In this document: positions 10,363 to 21,284 of the stretch, one piece after another
Numbering within the stretch: the first letter of the stretch is position 1
How the letters are laid out: each line of letters starts with the position of its first letter
Notes under the pieces: model-generated
What the model was told of the DNA's origin: nothing
Databases searched by the model: none
Seen by the model: only the letters and a program-made list of their open reading frames with translations
From: Mesostigma viride
Taxonomy: Eukaryota; Streptophyta; Mesostigmatophyceae; Mesostigmatales; Mesostigmataceae
Length of the DNA stretch: 64,000 nucleotides
Direction: 5' to 3'
Assembly: GCA_009746045.1 (NCBI GenBank)
Contig: RPFO01000348.1
Span: forward strand, 1,034,301-1,098,300
Program-made: the position numbers and the translations under genes

Positions 10363-12260
10363 TAAAAATATAATTACTTACAGCAGAGTGAAATCACTCA
10401 AACCAAAGCAAACGCCCAGCTATAAACCTCTATACAGAGCCATGTCAAAGCTCTATACTACGATAAGACCAATGGAAACTCCTAACGGGAGGAACCTAAT
10501 AACCCTGCTGCACCGCAAAATCAGCCCGCGTACGGCGGAGCATGATGTCAGCCATGGCCCGAGTCAGCGCCACCGACAAGCGCTGACGCCAATATGACGT
10601 CCAGGTCCGCGCCGACCATGAGGCCCGCTGGCCCTCCAGGTCCAGCCGGTCCTCCCGGAGCCGGCAACACTCCTTGAAGAAGGCGGAGGTCAGGGGCCCC
10701 ATGGCCCCAAACTCCTCCAGGACAAAGGGCACCACACGATGGTGCCCGACGTCGCCGTAGGCCAGGAGCTTGGCCCGCTCCGCCCGGTCCGCCGTGTAAC
10801 CTGCCGTGAGGGAGGCCCCAGCCACGTGGCTAAGAGCCAAGGGCCGCGCCACCGAAACGTCGATAAGCAGATGCCGGCCACCCCCCTCAAAGTCCAGCAC
10901 CACGATGTCAGGCCGGTGGTTGGGGGAATAGAAGGCAGCGCCATCCGCATCCTCGGACCGGATGTTCGCGTGGGGGAAAACCGACCGAATCATGGCGAGC
11001 ACCACCGTCAGGAGGACAGTGTGCAAATACAAATACCAATTCTGATTCTGTTGGCCCCCCATGCAGGAAAGGTAGTGAGTCCCCGTGGGATCCAGCGGCT
11101 GCCCACAGCTACCACAAGGCCGCCCGGCCGGAACAAGAGGCTGCGGGGCAAATAGCTGGTGCCGGAGCGCCACCGAGTAGTGGCTGGGAGCCAAGGCGAA
11201 TGGGGGGGCCATGGGAAGAGCACGAAGGTACGCCGAGCCCACACTCCGCAAGGAAAGCGAGAACAGCCACGCACGTCCCTGGGCGTTGAGGTCCGCGAAT
11301 TAAAAGAGCAATCCAATCAGCCGTGTGCAGAATACCCGCGTAGGTTTTCTGGTGTTTATCGATGACGCGAGCAGGGAATGCGGCGGGAGATTGAACGGAG
11401 GCCGGCGACCGAGGGAGTGCCGCGAGGGAGGTGGCGCTGTACCGCCTGAGCGGCACGGACGGGAGAACAGGCCTGCTGGATCTCAGCATAGGCCTCCTGG
11501 ATGGCAGTGACGAAGGGCAAGGGGTTGCTGGGGTCCAGGAGGTCAGGCGCTGCCGTTGCCAAAAGGGGCAGGAGCCGGCAGCTTTCCGCCCACGACTGAG
11601 CGACGGAGCCCAAAAATGCTGCTGGGGCCAGCCGGGCGGCACGAGTCAGACCACAGCCACCCATCCGTGCAGGCAGGGAGGCAATGCGAATAGCATGTGG
11701 CGGGAGGTCGGGGCCCGGGACCAGCTGCGTCAAGGCCGACTGGATGCGTTCGTCGTGGCCCTCGGCGGCCAGCCGGACCTGAGCCGGAAGAGCGCCCCGG
11801 AGCCAGTGAACGACGCGAGGGTGAGCGCAAAACCACAGAAGCAGACCCTTGGTCTGCGAATCATGAAGGCGCGCAATCAAGGGCAGTACCTCAGTGCGTG
11901 CCTCGAGGGCGGCCCGCAGAGCATCGATGACAAACGCGGGGTCGCCAACCGGAACGCCGAGGACATCCAACCCATGGAGGCGCTCGTCCCGGCCCAAGAG
12001 CTGGGGCGGAAAGCCGGAGCAATCACCTTGGGGCGAGTACACCGCGCACTTGACCAGGGTCAACTGGAGGTTGATGTCGGCCACCGCGGTCTGCAGTGCC
12101 AGCAGAGCCGCGGCGGTGTCCGGCACAGGGCCCAGAAGGTAGATATCATCCAAGTAGGCCTGAATAGCGACCGCCGGGTGGGCAGCATGGACCGCTTGGA
12201 GGCAACCCTGGAGGGGGGCGGCAAAGTACAGGGGTCCCAGGGGGTCCCCTTGCTGGGTGC
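10363..12260 (-). mobile_element. LINE-1 copy D, 3' part
   Basis: Minus-strand LINE-1 that extends to about 15,180 once two foldback insertions (12,261-13,348 and 13,413-14,500) are removed. This part covers the RT from QGDPLGP and YMDD/YLDD through finger, nuclease and 3' UTR. The frame is broken by two 4-bp insertions absent from copies A and B: AATTAA at 11,298-11,303 and GGCCGG at 11,400-11,405. It is tail-to-tail with copy C at 10,362/10,363, giving a palindromic junction. Confidence 0.88.
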
Positions 12261-13348
12261 AGTTAGGTTAATATTGTGCGGAAACCTTTTTGCCACTTGG
12301 GCTTCTCAGGTTCCGCACAATATTACCGGCGATAACCACTCGCCGGACACTCAAGTTCACACCGGTGTGAACTTGAGTGTCCGGCGAGTGGTTATCGCCG
12401 GTAATATTGTGCGGAACCTGAGAAGCCCAAGTGGCAAAAAGGTTTCCGCACAATATTAACCTAACTAAAACCTAGCCTCTTGGGGCGAGGACGAATCACT
12501 AGGCTCGGAACACCCGTATGCATGAATATGATCGAATATAAGCATCTCGTTGGTGCAAATATCGATATGAATATGATCGAATATGAGCATCTCCTTGGTG
12601 CGCATATGATTAGAGCCGGGTGCCAAATCGGAACGAATTATTCCCCAAATAATCCGCTTCCGAGTGGATTCGAACCTGCGCCCCGCAAGGATCCAGGTCT
12701 TAGTTAGGTTAATATTGTGCGGAAACCTTTTTGCCACTTGGGCTTCTCAGGTTCCGCACAATATTACCGGCGATAACCACTCGCCGGACACTCAAGTTCA
12801 CACCGGTGTGAACTTGAGTGTCCGGCGAGTGGTTATCGCCGGTAATATTGTGCGGAACCTGAGAAGCCCAAGTGGCAAAAAGGTTTCCGCACAATATTAA
12901 CCTAACTAAGACCTGGATCCTTGCGGGGCGCAGGTTCGAATCCACTCGGAAGCGGATTATTTGGGGAATAATTCGTTCCGATTTGGCACCCGGCTCTAAT
13001 CATATGCGCACCAAGGAGATGCTCATATTCGATCATATTCATATCGATATTTGCACCAACGAGATGCTTATATTCGATCATATTCATGCATACGGGTGTT
13101 CCGAGCCTAGTGATTCGTCCTCGCCCCAAGAGGCTAGGTTTTAGTTAGGTTAATATTGTGCGGAAACCTTTTTGCCACTTGGGCTTCTCAGGTTCCGCAC
13201 AATATTACCGGCGATAACCACTCGCCGGACACTCAAGTTCACACCGGTGTGAACTTGAGTGTCCGGCGAGTGGTTATCGCCGGTAATATTGTGCGGAACC
13301 TGAGAAGCCCAAGTGGCAAAAAGGTTTCCGCACAATATTAACCTAACT
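12261..13348. mobile_element. 1,088-bp fully palindromic foldback element, copy 1
   Basis: Structure P-A-P-A'-P: P is a 206-bp perfect palindrome (12261-12466, 12702-12907, 13143-13348), A is 235 bp (12467-12701) and A' (12908-13142) is its exact reverse complement, so the whole element reads the same on both strands. It starts AGTTAGGTTAATATTG and ends CAATATTAACCTAACT. It is flanked by a 5-bp GGTGC duplication (12256-12260 and 13349-13353) and interrupts LINE-1 copy D; copy B shows the empty site. Open frames of 61-90 codons occur on both strands but mirror each other and are not credible genes. No transposase: presumed non-autonomous. Confidence 0.93.
12467..12701. repeat. A module of the foldback element, with B-box-like sequence
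   Basis: A 235-bp unit present four times: here, inverted at 12908-13142, and again at 13619-13853 and 14060-14294. It contains a ~44-bp direct duplication (GAATATGATCGAATATAAGC and GAATATGATCGAATATGAGC blocks). On the minus strand it has GCAGGTTCGAATCCACTCGG, an exact tRNA B-box core (GGTTCGAATCC). The T-stem around it pairs poorly, so it is not a functional tRNA; it may be tRNA-derived. Confidence 0.75.
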
Positions 13349-13412
13349 GGTGCCCGTCCGCGACAGCAGGCCGCCGCGAGTGCCGTCCTCCATGATGTGA
13401 ACCAGTTGGCCG
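13349..13412 (-). mobile_element. 64-bp piece of LINE-1 copy D between two foldback elements
   Basis: Short LINE-1 RT segment coding (minus strand) GQLVHIMEDGTRGGLLSRTG, identical in content to 7673-7736 of copy B. It begins with the GGTGC duplication of foldback copy 1 and ends with the GGCCG duplication of copy 2, which proves two independent insertions into one LINE. Confidence 0.9.
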
Positions 13413-14500
13413 AGTTAGGTTAATATTGTGCGGAAACCTTTTTGCCACTTGGGCTTCTCAGGTTCCGCACAATATTACCGGCGATAACCACTCGCCGGAC
13501 ACTCAAGTTCACACCGGTGTGAACTTGAGTGTCCGGCGAGTGGTTATCGCCGGTAATATTGTGCGGAACCTGAGAAGCCCAAGTGGCAAAAAGGTTTCCG
13601 CACAATATTAACCTAACTAAAACCTAGCCTCTTGGGGCGAGGACGAATCACTAGGCTCGGAACACCCGTATGCATGAATATGATCGAATATAAGCATCTC
13701 GTTGGTGCAAATATCGATATGAATATGATCGAATATGAGCATCTCCTTGGTGCGCATATGATTAGAGCCGGGTGCCAAATCGGAACGAATTATTCCCCAA
13801 ATAATCCGCTTCCGAGTGGATTCGAACCTGCGCCCCGCAAGGATCCAGGTCTTAGTTAGGTTAATATTGTGCGGAAACCTTTTTGCCACTTGGGCTTCTC
13901 AGGTTCCGCACAATATTACCGGCGATAACCACTCGCCGGACACTCAAGTTCACACCGGTGTGAACTTGAGTGTCCGGCGAGTGGTTATCGCCGGTAATAT
14001 TGTGCGGAACCTGAGAAGCCCAAGTGGCAAAAAGGTTTCCGCACAATATTAACCTAACTAAGACCTGGATCCTTGCGGGGCGCAGGTTCGAATCCACTCG
14101 GAAGCGGATTATTTGGGGAATAATTCGTTCCGATTTGGCACCCGGCTCTAATCATATGCGCACCAAGGAGATGCTCATATTCGATCATATTCATATCGAT
14201 ATTTGCACCAACGAGATGCTTATATTCGATCATATTCATGCATACGGGTGTTCCGAGCCTAGTGATTCGTCCTCGCCCCAAGAGGCTAGGTTTTAGTTAG
14301 GTTAATATTGTGCGGAAACCTTTTTGCCACTTGGGCTTCTCAGGTTCCGCACAATATTACCGGCGATAACCACTCGCCGGACACTCAAGTTCACACCGGT
14401 GTGAACTTGAGTGTCCGGCGAGTGGTTATCGCCGGTAATATTGTGCGGAACCTGAGAAGCCCAAGTGGCAAAAAGGTTTCCGCACAATATTAACCTAACT
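13413..14500. mobile_element. 1,088-bp fully palindromic foldback element, copy 2
   Basis: Appears identical to copy 1 (P 13413-13618, A 13619-13853, P 13854-14059, A' 14060-14294, P 14295-14500). It is flanked by a different 5-bp duplication, GGCCG (13408-13412 and 14501-14505), so it is a separate transposition event rather than a segmental duplication. The two copies lie only 64 bp apart. Confidence 0.93.
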
Positions 14501-15180
14501 GGCCGGGCTGGCCGTAGCACACGGCTGTCCAAGCGTACAAGTCCTCGAAGGACTCCATGACGGCCGCAAACATGCTGGCGCGGGACAGACTGTTGAACGC
14601 GTTGTGGCAGTCGACCTTGACGACAGCGTGGGTGGGGTGGGCCTCGAGGTAGGCCTGCACCGAATGGATGAGGATATCCGCCCCGCCTGGAGTCGTCACC
14701 CCCAGCTGGGCCGCCACCGAGGTCTCACCCGCTGCGAGGGGCGGGCAGAAAAAGGCACGGAGCTCGGGCGCCTTTTGGCGGCAGATCACTTTGCCCACGA
14801 GCTTGCGGAGCACCTCACCGCAGGCGATCGGGCGCACCTTGCCCTCGGGGGGGGGCAAGACACCCTTGAGCAGAGCGAGGAGGCGAGCGCCCGCTAACCA
14901 CTCGCGCGCAGCGGGAGGAACGCGACCAGCCGCCAGGTCAATGAGGGTGTCAAAGAGAATGTCCTCGCCCCCATGCCCCACCAGGACCTCCAAGTGCTCG
15001 TAGCGCCAGCCCGACGGCCCGGTAGAGGAAGCCCGCGGGACCGCACGCATCACCTCCAGGAAGCAGTCGCGGTCCAGCCGGAGGGGGGCCGGCAGGGGGT
15101 CCAGCACGGGCAGCTGGAAGCCGGGCTCCGCAGGGTGAAGAGCCTCCAAGGCCGCCAGGGTAGCCGCATTGGCGTATATA
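14501..15180 (-). mobile_element. LINE-1 copy D, 5' part (RT fingers)
   Basis: Minus-strand frame of about 219 residues with the upstream RT motifs missing from copy B: TGPSGWRYEHLE, LLALLKG...GKVRPIACGEVL, the block GVTTPGGADILIHSVQAYLE, and VKVDCHNAFNSLSRASMF with the first catalytic Asp. It is truncated at about 15,170-15,190 in a short duplicated GTAGCCGCATTGGC(C/G)TATATATA. Together with 10,363-12,260 this gives a nearly complete LINE-1 RT-finger-nuclease protein. Confidence 0.87.
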
Positions 15181-15217
15181 TACAGGGTAGCCGCATTGGC
15201 CTATATATATGCAAGTC

Positions 15218-16643
15218 TGCAACCTGGTGAGTTTCCCGCCACCGCCTGATCTTCGTTGCATGACTTCATCAAGGCTTTTGATTCTGTCCTCTGGGACGCT
15301 CTATGGGCTGTACTTGCTCGCGCTCGCGTCCCCACTCCCCTGATTACCGTCATCCGCACGCTGTATGAGGGGTCGACCACTTCGGTACGTGCGCACTCAC
15401 ACGGCTAGCTTTACCCCGCCATGCCCACTGCAGACCTGCGTCTGGCAGGGATGCGTCCTGTCGCCGTACCTGTATATTATTGTAGTGGATTATGTTATCA
15501 CGGCGCCAGTGACGTGCTCGCTTTGCTAGCATGCATTGCAGGCCGTGCCCCTGGCCTAGCGATCACGAACGAGCTTGGAGAAGGGGGGCCGACTAACAAG
15601 CAGAATTTACTAGCTGACCTCATTTATGCCGATGACATCACGCTCGAATCGAGAAGCCAGAGTCTGCCCAACTTTGGCTGGAATGCCTGGCGCTCGAGGC
15701 TTGGGCGGTCGGTCTAGCTAGAAATCAGCCCCAAAACGGAGGACCTGGCCCTCGGCATGGCTGCCAGGGCCCCTACCCACGCTCCGCCTCTTAGACGATG
15801 CCGAGGTCAACTACCCTCCTTCAGGCCGCTTCAAGCTGCACGGCAGTTGGCTTCCCGACTGCGACGACGACATGACGACACGGGTCGGCATGGCGTGGCC
15901 GGGCGCAACTCCATGACCACCGCCGCTCAGTGGTGGAGCAACCCCGCCCTACCCCGGATCGTCAAGCGTGACCTCTTCAAGGTCGTCATTCTGACGATGC
16001 TGACCTACGGCGCCGAGACCTGGACACTGACGCAGGAGCTGGAGCAACGACTCGACGGCAACGTCACCAAGAAGATGCTGCGCAAGGCCCTTACCATCCC
16101 CTTCGGTTTGCACATTAGTAATGAGGATTTGTACGCTGATTTGCCCTATGTTTCCCACATTATTAGGCACTGTCAGGCGCCTGGGCCTTGCCGGGCACCT
16201 GGCCCGCACAGATCAGGTAGACACACGATCAGATAGACTAGCTGGCACCAAGCCCGCCCAGCCTGGGCGATATGTCCTCACCTGGCGTGCCCCACGCCGC
16301 GCGCGGCAGGGCCGCCACCCGCGTGGACTTTTCGTACGTGATAGACTCGGCATGGACATGTGCTACACTAGCTAGACGTGACGGGCTCACACCCGGGCAG
16401 CCTCCTGGTTTGTCTGTAATATGGAGGCAGATGGTACGCAAGGATAGATGGCAAGTAACTTGATGAAGGAGACCACCCCCACGTCTGTGGGGGCTCCGCG
16501 TGTGACCAAGTATGGCATTCATAGCGATTCAGGCCGCGGTGCCCACAATTACACTGTAACTTGGACCTAGATAGCTTACACCATCCATCCATCCCATGTT
16601 CCCCTCCCACTGAGGACTTATGCTCACGTGACGCAGTCACGTG
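15218..16643 (+). mobile_element. LINE-3 copy 1, 5'-truncated and frameshifted
   Basis: RT remnant: DFIKAFDSVLWDALW, CVWQG-like block, LADLIYADDITLESR (YADD), LTMLTYGAETWTLTQELEQR, then a C-terminal DKLAGHLARTDQVDT-type segment. Several frameshifts versus the 21.3-kb copy, three caused by 4-bp self-complementary insertions (TGCATG 15257-15262, GTACGT 15385-15390, CTAGCT 15405-15410). The segment 15218-15255 is the empty site for the LINE-2 insertion found in the 21.3-kb copy. The 3' end carries the frame KETTPKP...THC.PCNYRT and finishes at the palindrome CACGTGACGCAGTCACGTG (16625-16643). Confidence 0.85.
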
Positions 16644-17296
16644 TCTATTAATTCATTAATTAATTCATTAATCCATTCCATCCGGCCCATGTTCCCCTCC
16701 CACTGAGGACTTATGCTCACATGACGCAGTCACGTGTCTATTAATTCATTAATTAATTAATAGGCGCCGAACTTACAATAGACTTATAATTTGTTATAAT
16801 ATCCTTATATTGTGTTCTATTGCATTCACTCCCTCGATCTCTCTTCTTTGGACTGCTATGCAGAACAAGAAGAGGTGGCAGAAGATTGTCCAGGCTCACA
16901 CGCCAGCCCCTGTGGGCAAGCCCCCTCCCCCCAAGCGGAAGGGGCGTTTTGCTGAGTAGTGTAGTTAGGATTTTCTATAGACTTGTAGATAGCTTAGAGT
17001 TAGCTTAGTTCAATCACGCGGCTTCGCCCACCTCCACCCATCCAGCAAGGAATATGTGCTACGTGATCTCCCCACGGAGTCATGTTATAACTTTATTTAT
17101 TTATTTTTTTTTTGTGTGTGTGTACTACTATCCTTTTCAGTTGACGCAGTCACGTGTCCGTATTAATTAATTATGCACCCCGAGTAGGTGGCAGTTTACA
17201 CCCCCTACCTGCAGGTTGTCGCCTATTGAATTGAGTTGAATTGAATTGTAATGTTGTTCATAACTCCGTTGGGAGTATATGTAGCACATATCCCTG
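16644..17296 (+). repeat. LINE-tail duplications, KKRWQKIV tail, R4 end
   Basis: A partial repeat of the LINE-3 terminus (about 16674-16740) with an extra GGCC (CCGGCC at 16682-16687) and a second CACATGACGCAGTCACGTG. Then 16,820-17,010, a LINE-4-type 3' end still reading MQNKKRWQKIVQAHTPAPV and a basic tail to a stop, then a TA-rich 3' UTR with TTTATTTATTTTTTTTTTG. 17260-17296 is an R4 repeat end cut by the LTR at 17297. Confidence 0.7.
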
Positions 17297-19419
17297 TGTT
17301 ACGGCCCTAACCCGTGTTTGGGGGTAACAATTCCTAAAATAAATTAGTTTGGTCAGTCGAAAGTCATTTTGATATTGTTTGAGACTTTCGATAGTTATTA
17401 TGTTAGATTCGGGGAAATCTTCTTCTTTGGCCGAGTTATTCCATCAGTCGGCCCAGGTAGTAAGTTACCCGTGGCTTTGCTTTCGGTTTGGTGTGTTACT
17501 GGTCTGTACCCGGGACTGCCTGGTACCGGGTGCCAGACTGGCGGATACTATGTACATCTACGGCTGATATTAATTGCAGCGCTAGAGATTCGGCCCCCGG
17601 CCGACCCGCTGGCATGCACGCCGTCTTGGACAAATGTCGTATGTGACAATGGCTTCCTATCTTTGGTTTGGAATGAAATCGACTTGAGAAAAACTCGTCT
17701 GCCGAACCAGGGGTCAAATCTGGGCTGCACTAACGCCCTTCGTGCATTCCATGTACATGCATAATTTATCTAGTTGTGCATTCAGGGCCTAGCTATAGTA
17801 ATTCCGCGTACTAGCTAGAATTCAGGGCTACATTCACGTAGTCCTGGCCAGTGTTCAATTATACGGCGTATTATACGGTATAATACGGTATAATACGCGT
17901 TATACAAGGTCGAGCGTATAATTTTTATCCGTTTTATACGATTTGCGTATTTTTACGTATAATACGGCGAATAACACGTATCAGCGCGCGTATAATGGGG
18001 TTTTCGCGCTCATCCGAGGTCCGGCAGCCAAATTTTTCGTGCGGGAACCAAGGCGGGAAAGCAAGGGAACTTAGAAACACTACGGAAACCATCCACTGGT
18101 TGACATTTGGCGACCGTGAGACACAAGGATCTTACTGTACAAGCAAGCTACACGGTAGCATGGCAACCCTCGATGCTGTTTAGGTCTCTGCCCTTGCCTC
18201 TCGGGCAGCCATGCACCGAATATTCAAGTCATACAGAAAACTGACTGGTACGAGAGCATGGCCGCTTTACATTTTAGGCATGATCCTTAGGTCTTGAAAA
18301 GCTTATATCCTTGGCCAGGCAGCGTTGGGATGTGCGCGGATGTGTCTCGACCTTCTGCTCGATGCGGCAACCTCGTTTCAGCAACCAGGTGGCGACCGTG
18401 CATGTGCAAACTGTTGATAGGCGGGAAATGCCCCTACATTTGAACGCGGATAGCTGTTTCACGTTATTCCTTACATGATTTATAAGCGACGACGGCCAGG
18501 AAAGGCTCGCAGCTACGTCCATCAGGTGGGCATGCTGGCTCCGTCAAGAAAGGTAATATGCGGTTTTGATCTGGTACGTGCTATCCTGTTCACGTGTTCA
18601 TTGTACTGTATCAAGTTGTTGGGTGGATTGTAAAATAATCGTAGACGTGTAATGGAGGTTTTCTGCTTGTCTTTTGGTTGCTTTACTGCCTCTACGCATT
18701 GTTGGCTTGTGATGGTTGGGGAATACCACTACGACATGCAGATTTTGGACCAGATTTGTCTGCTATTAGCTTATGCTTCATCGAAAGCAGTGACGTAGTG
18801 CTTGGCATTGTTTATAAATATGATAAGCTTGATAACGCGATGTTTTTTCTTGCTAAAAGCATCTCGAAACAAGTGGTTTTCTGGCCAGATCTAGCCACTA
18901 TTTCTTGTTTTGCTCGCCAAAGTCAGCCTTCTTCTTGTGTGCTCCTCATGCATACAAGAAACATGGAGATGCCCAGGACCTGCTTGCATGGAAGCATAGC
19001 CATCTTACTTCTTTTGCTTTTTTCATCTTTCCATTTCATTTGGCGTTGTTTTTTAGGGTATAATGCATAGGTAATCTAGCTCCTCGGGAACCCCGGTTTA
19101 CACGTCCAGTGTTCCCAAGCACTGCTGAGCAGTGGCAACCCATGTATCATGTGTAATTTAGTGTCAGAAACATGTGGACTGCTTGAAATGATATCAAAAT
19201 GCATGAAACAACCCCAAAAAAGACGAAATCCAGTATTTGCGTATAATTTCCGGATAATACCGTATTATACCGTATTATCCATTATACGGACCCCGCACGT
19301 ATAACCGCGTATTGCGTATAATTGAACTCTGGTCCTGGCGGATAGCAGATTCCGGGTCCATTCAGGCGTAGCCCACGCTAGACTAGGATCTTTCGGAGTC
19401 GCTGGTGCGGCTCGTAACA
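17297..19419. mobile_element. solo LTR (~632 bp) split by a hAT element
   Basis: Starts TGTTACGGCCCTAACCC and ends GCGGCTCGTAACA. It is flanked by CCCTG duplications (17292-17296 and 19420-19424). The empty target, CATATCCCTGAGAAGGGG, is seen in the R4 copy near 48090. After removing the hAT element at 17849 the LTR is about 632 bp. Its first 45 bp form the same GTTACG...CGTAACAAT hairpin-like start as the 4917 LTR, so they are related families. No internal coding region. Confidence 0.88.
17849..19331. mobile_element. non-autonomous hAT-like DNA transposon
   Basis: 1,483 bp with terminal inverted repeats CAGTGTTCAATTATACG and (reverse complement of the right end) CAGAGTTCAATTATACG, flanked by a perfect 8-bp duplication GTCCTGGC (17841-17848 and 19332-19339). 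An 8-bp duplication with CAG-type ends is the hAT hallmark. Subterminal regions (17865-17995 and 19236-19320) are packed with TATACGG/CGTATAATAC repeats, typical transposase-binding arrays. The interior has short frames only (longest about 130 codons, 18678-19070) with no recognisable transposase, so it must be mobilised in trans. Confidence 0.92.
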
Positions 19420-20945
<1,526 letters not shown>

Positions 20946-20969
20946 AGTAGTGTTGTATCCGTATGTATA

Positions 20970-21140
20970 TGTAGGTTTCACTCTGCTGTAAGTAATTATA
21001 TTTTTAATATATATTCATGGCTCTTATCGTAGTATAGAGCTTTGACATGGCTCTGTATATAGGTTTATAGCTGGGCGTTTGCTTTGGTTTGAGTGATTTC
21101 ACTCTGCTGTAAGTAATTATATTTTTAATATGTATATGTA
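20970..21140 (+). repeat. two LINE-1 3' tail fragments
   Basis: 20,975-21,010 and 21,020-21,130 both carry the LINE-1 terminus (TTCACTCTGCTGTAAGTAAT TATATTTTT...). The second includes TCTTATCGTAGTATAGAGC. Both end in AATATATA/AATATGTATA. The region from 21,141 to about 21,285 is AT-rich with no gene. Confidence 0.85.
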
Positions 21141-21284
21141 GGCCTAATTATTAATGTATATGTAGGCCCAAAATACTGAAATTAAAAACTCTTTGCCGGT
21201 AATGATCGGTGCAGTGCCATTATAATTCGGCAATCATAAAAATAAAATTAAATTAAAAATTAAAAATTTAATTATAATTATAGC

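Noticed and set aside
12908-12950. Functional tRNA gene in the A' module
   Set aside because: Only the B-box core is good; the T-stem does not pair and no acceptor or anticodon arm could be assembled.
12268-14493. Mirror-image open frames of 61-90 codons in the foldback elements
   Set aside because: Identical on both strands because the DNA is palindromic; no family resemblance and the arms are structural.
15925-15935. CAGT insertion (and GTGA near 22,727) as further examples of the 4-bp signature
   Set aside because: They are 4 bp long but do not fit XY-(reverse complement)-XY; kept out of the count. +2, +3 and +7 indels also exist, so the signature is not the only indel class.
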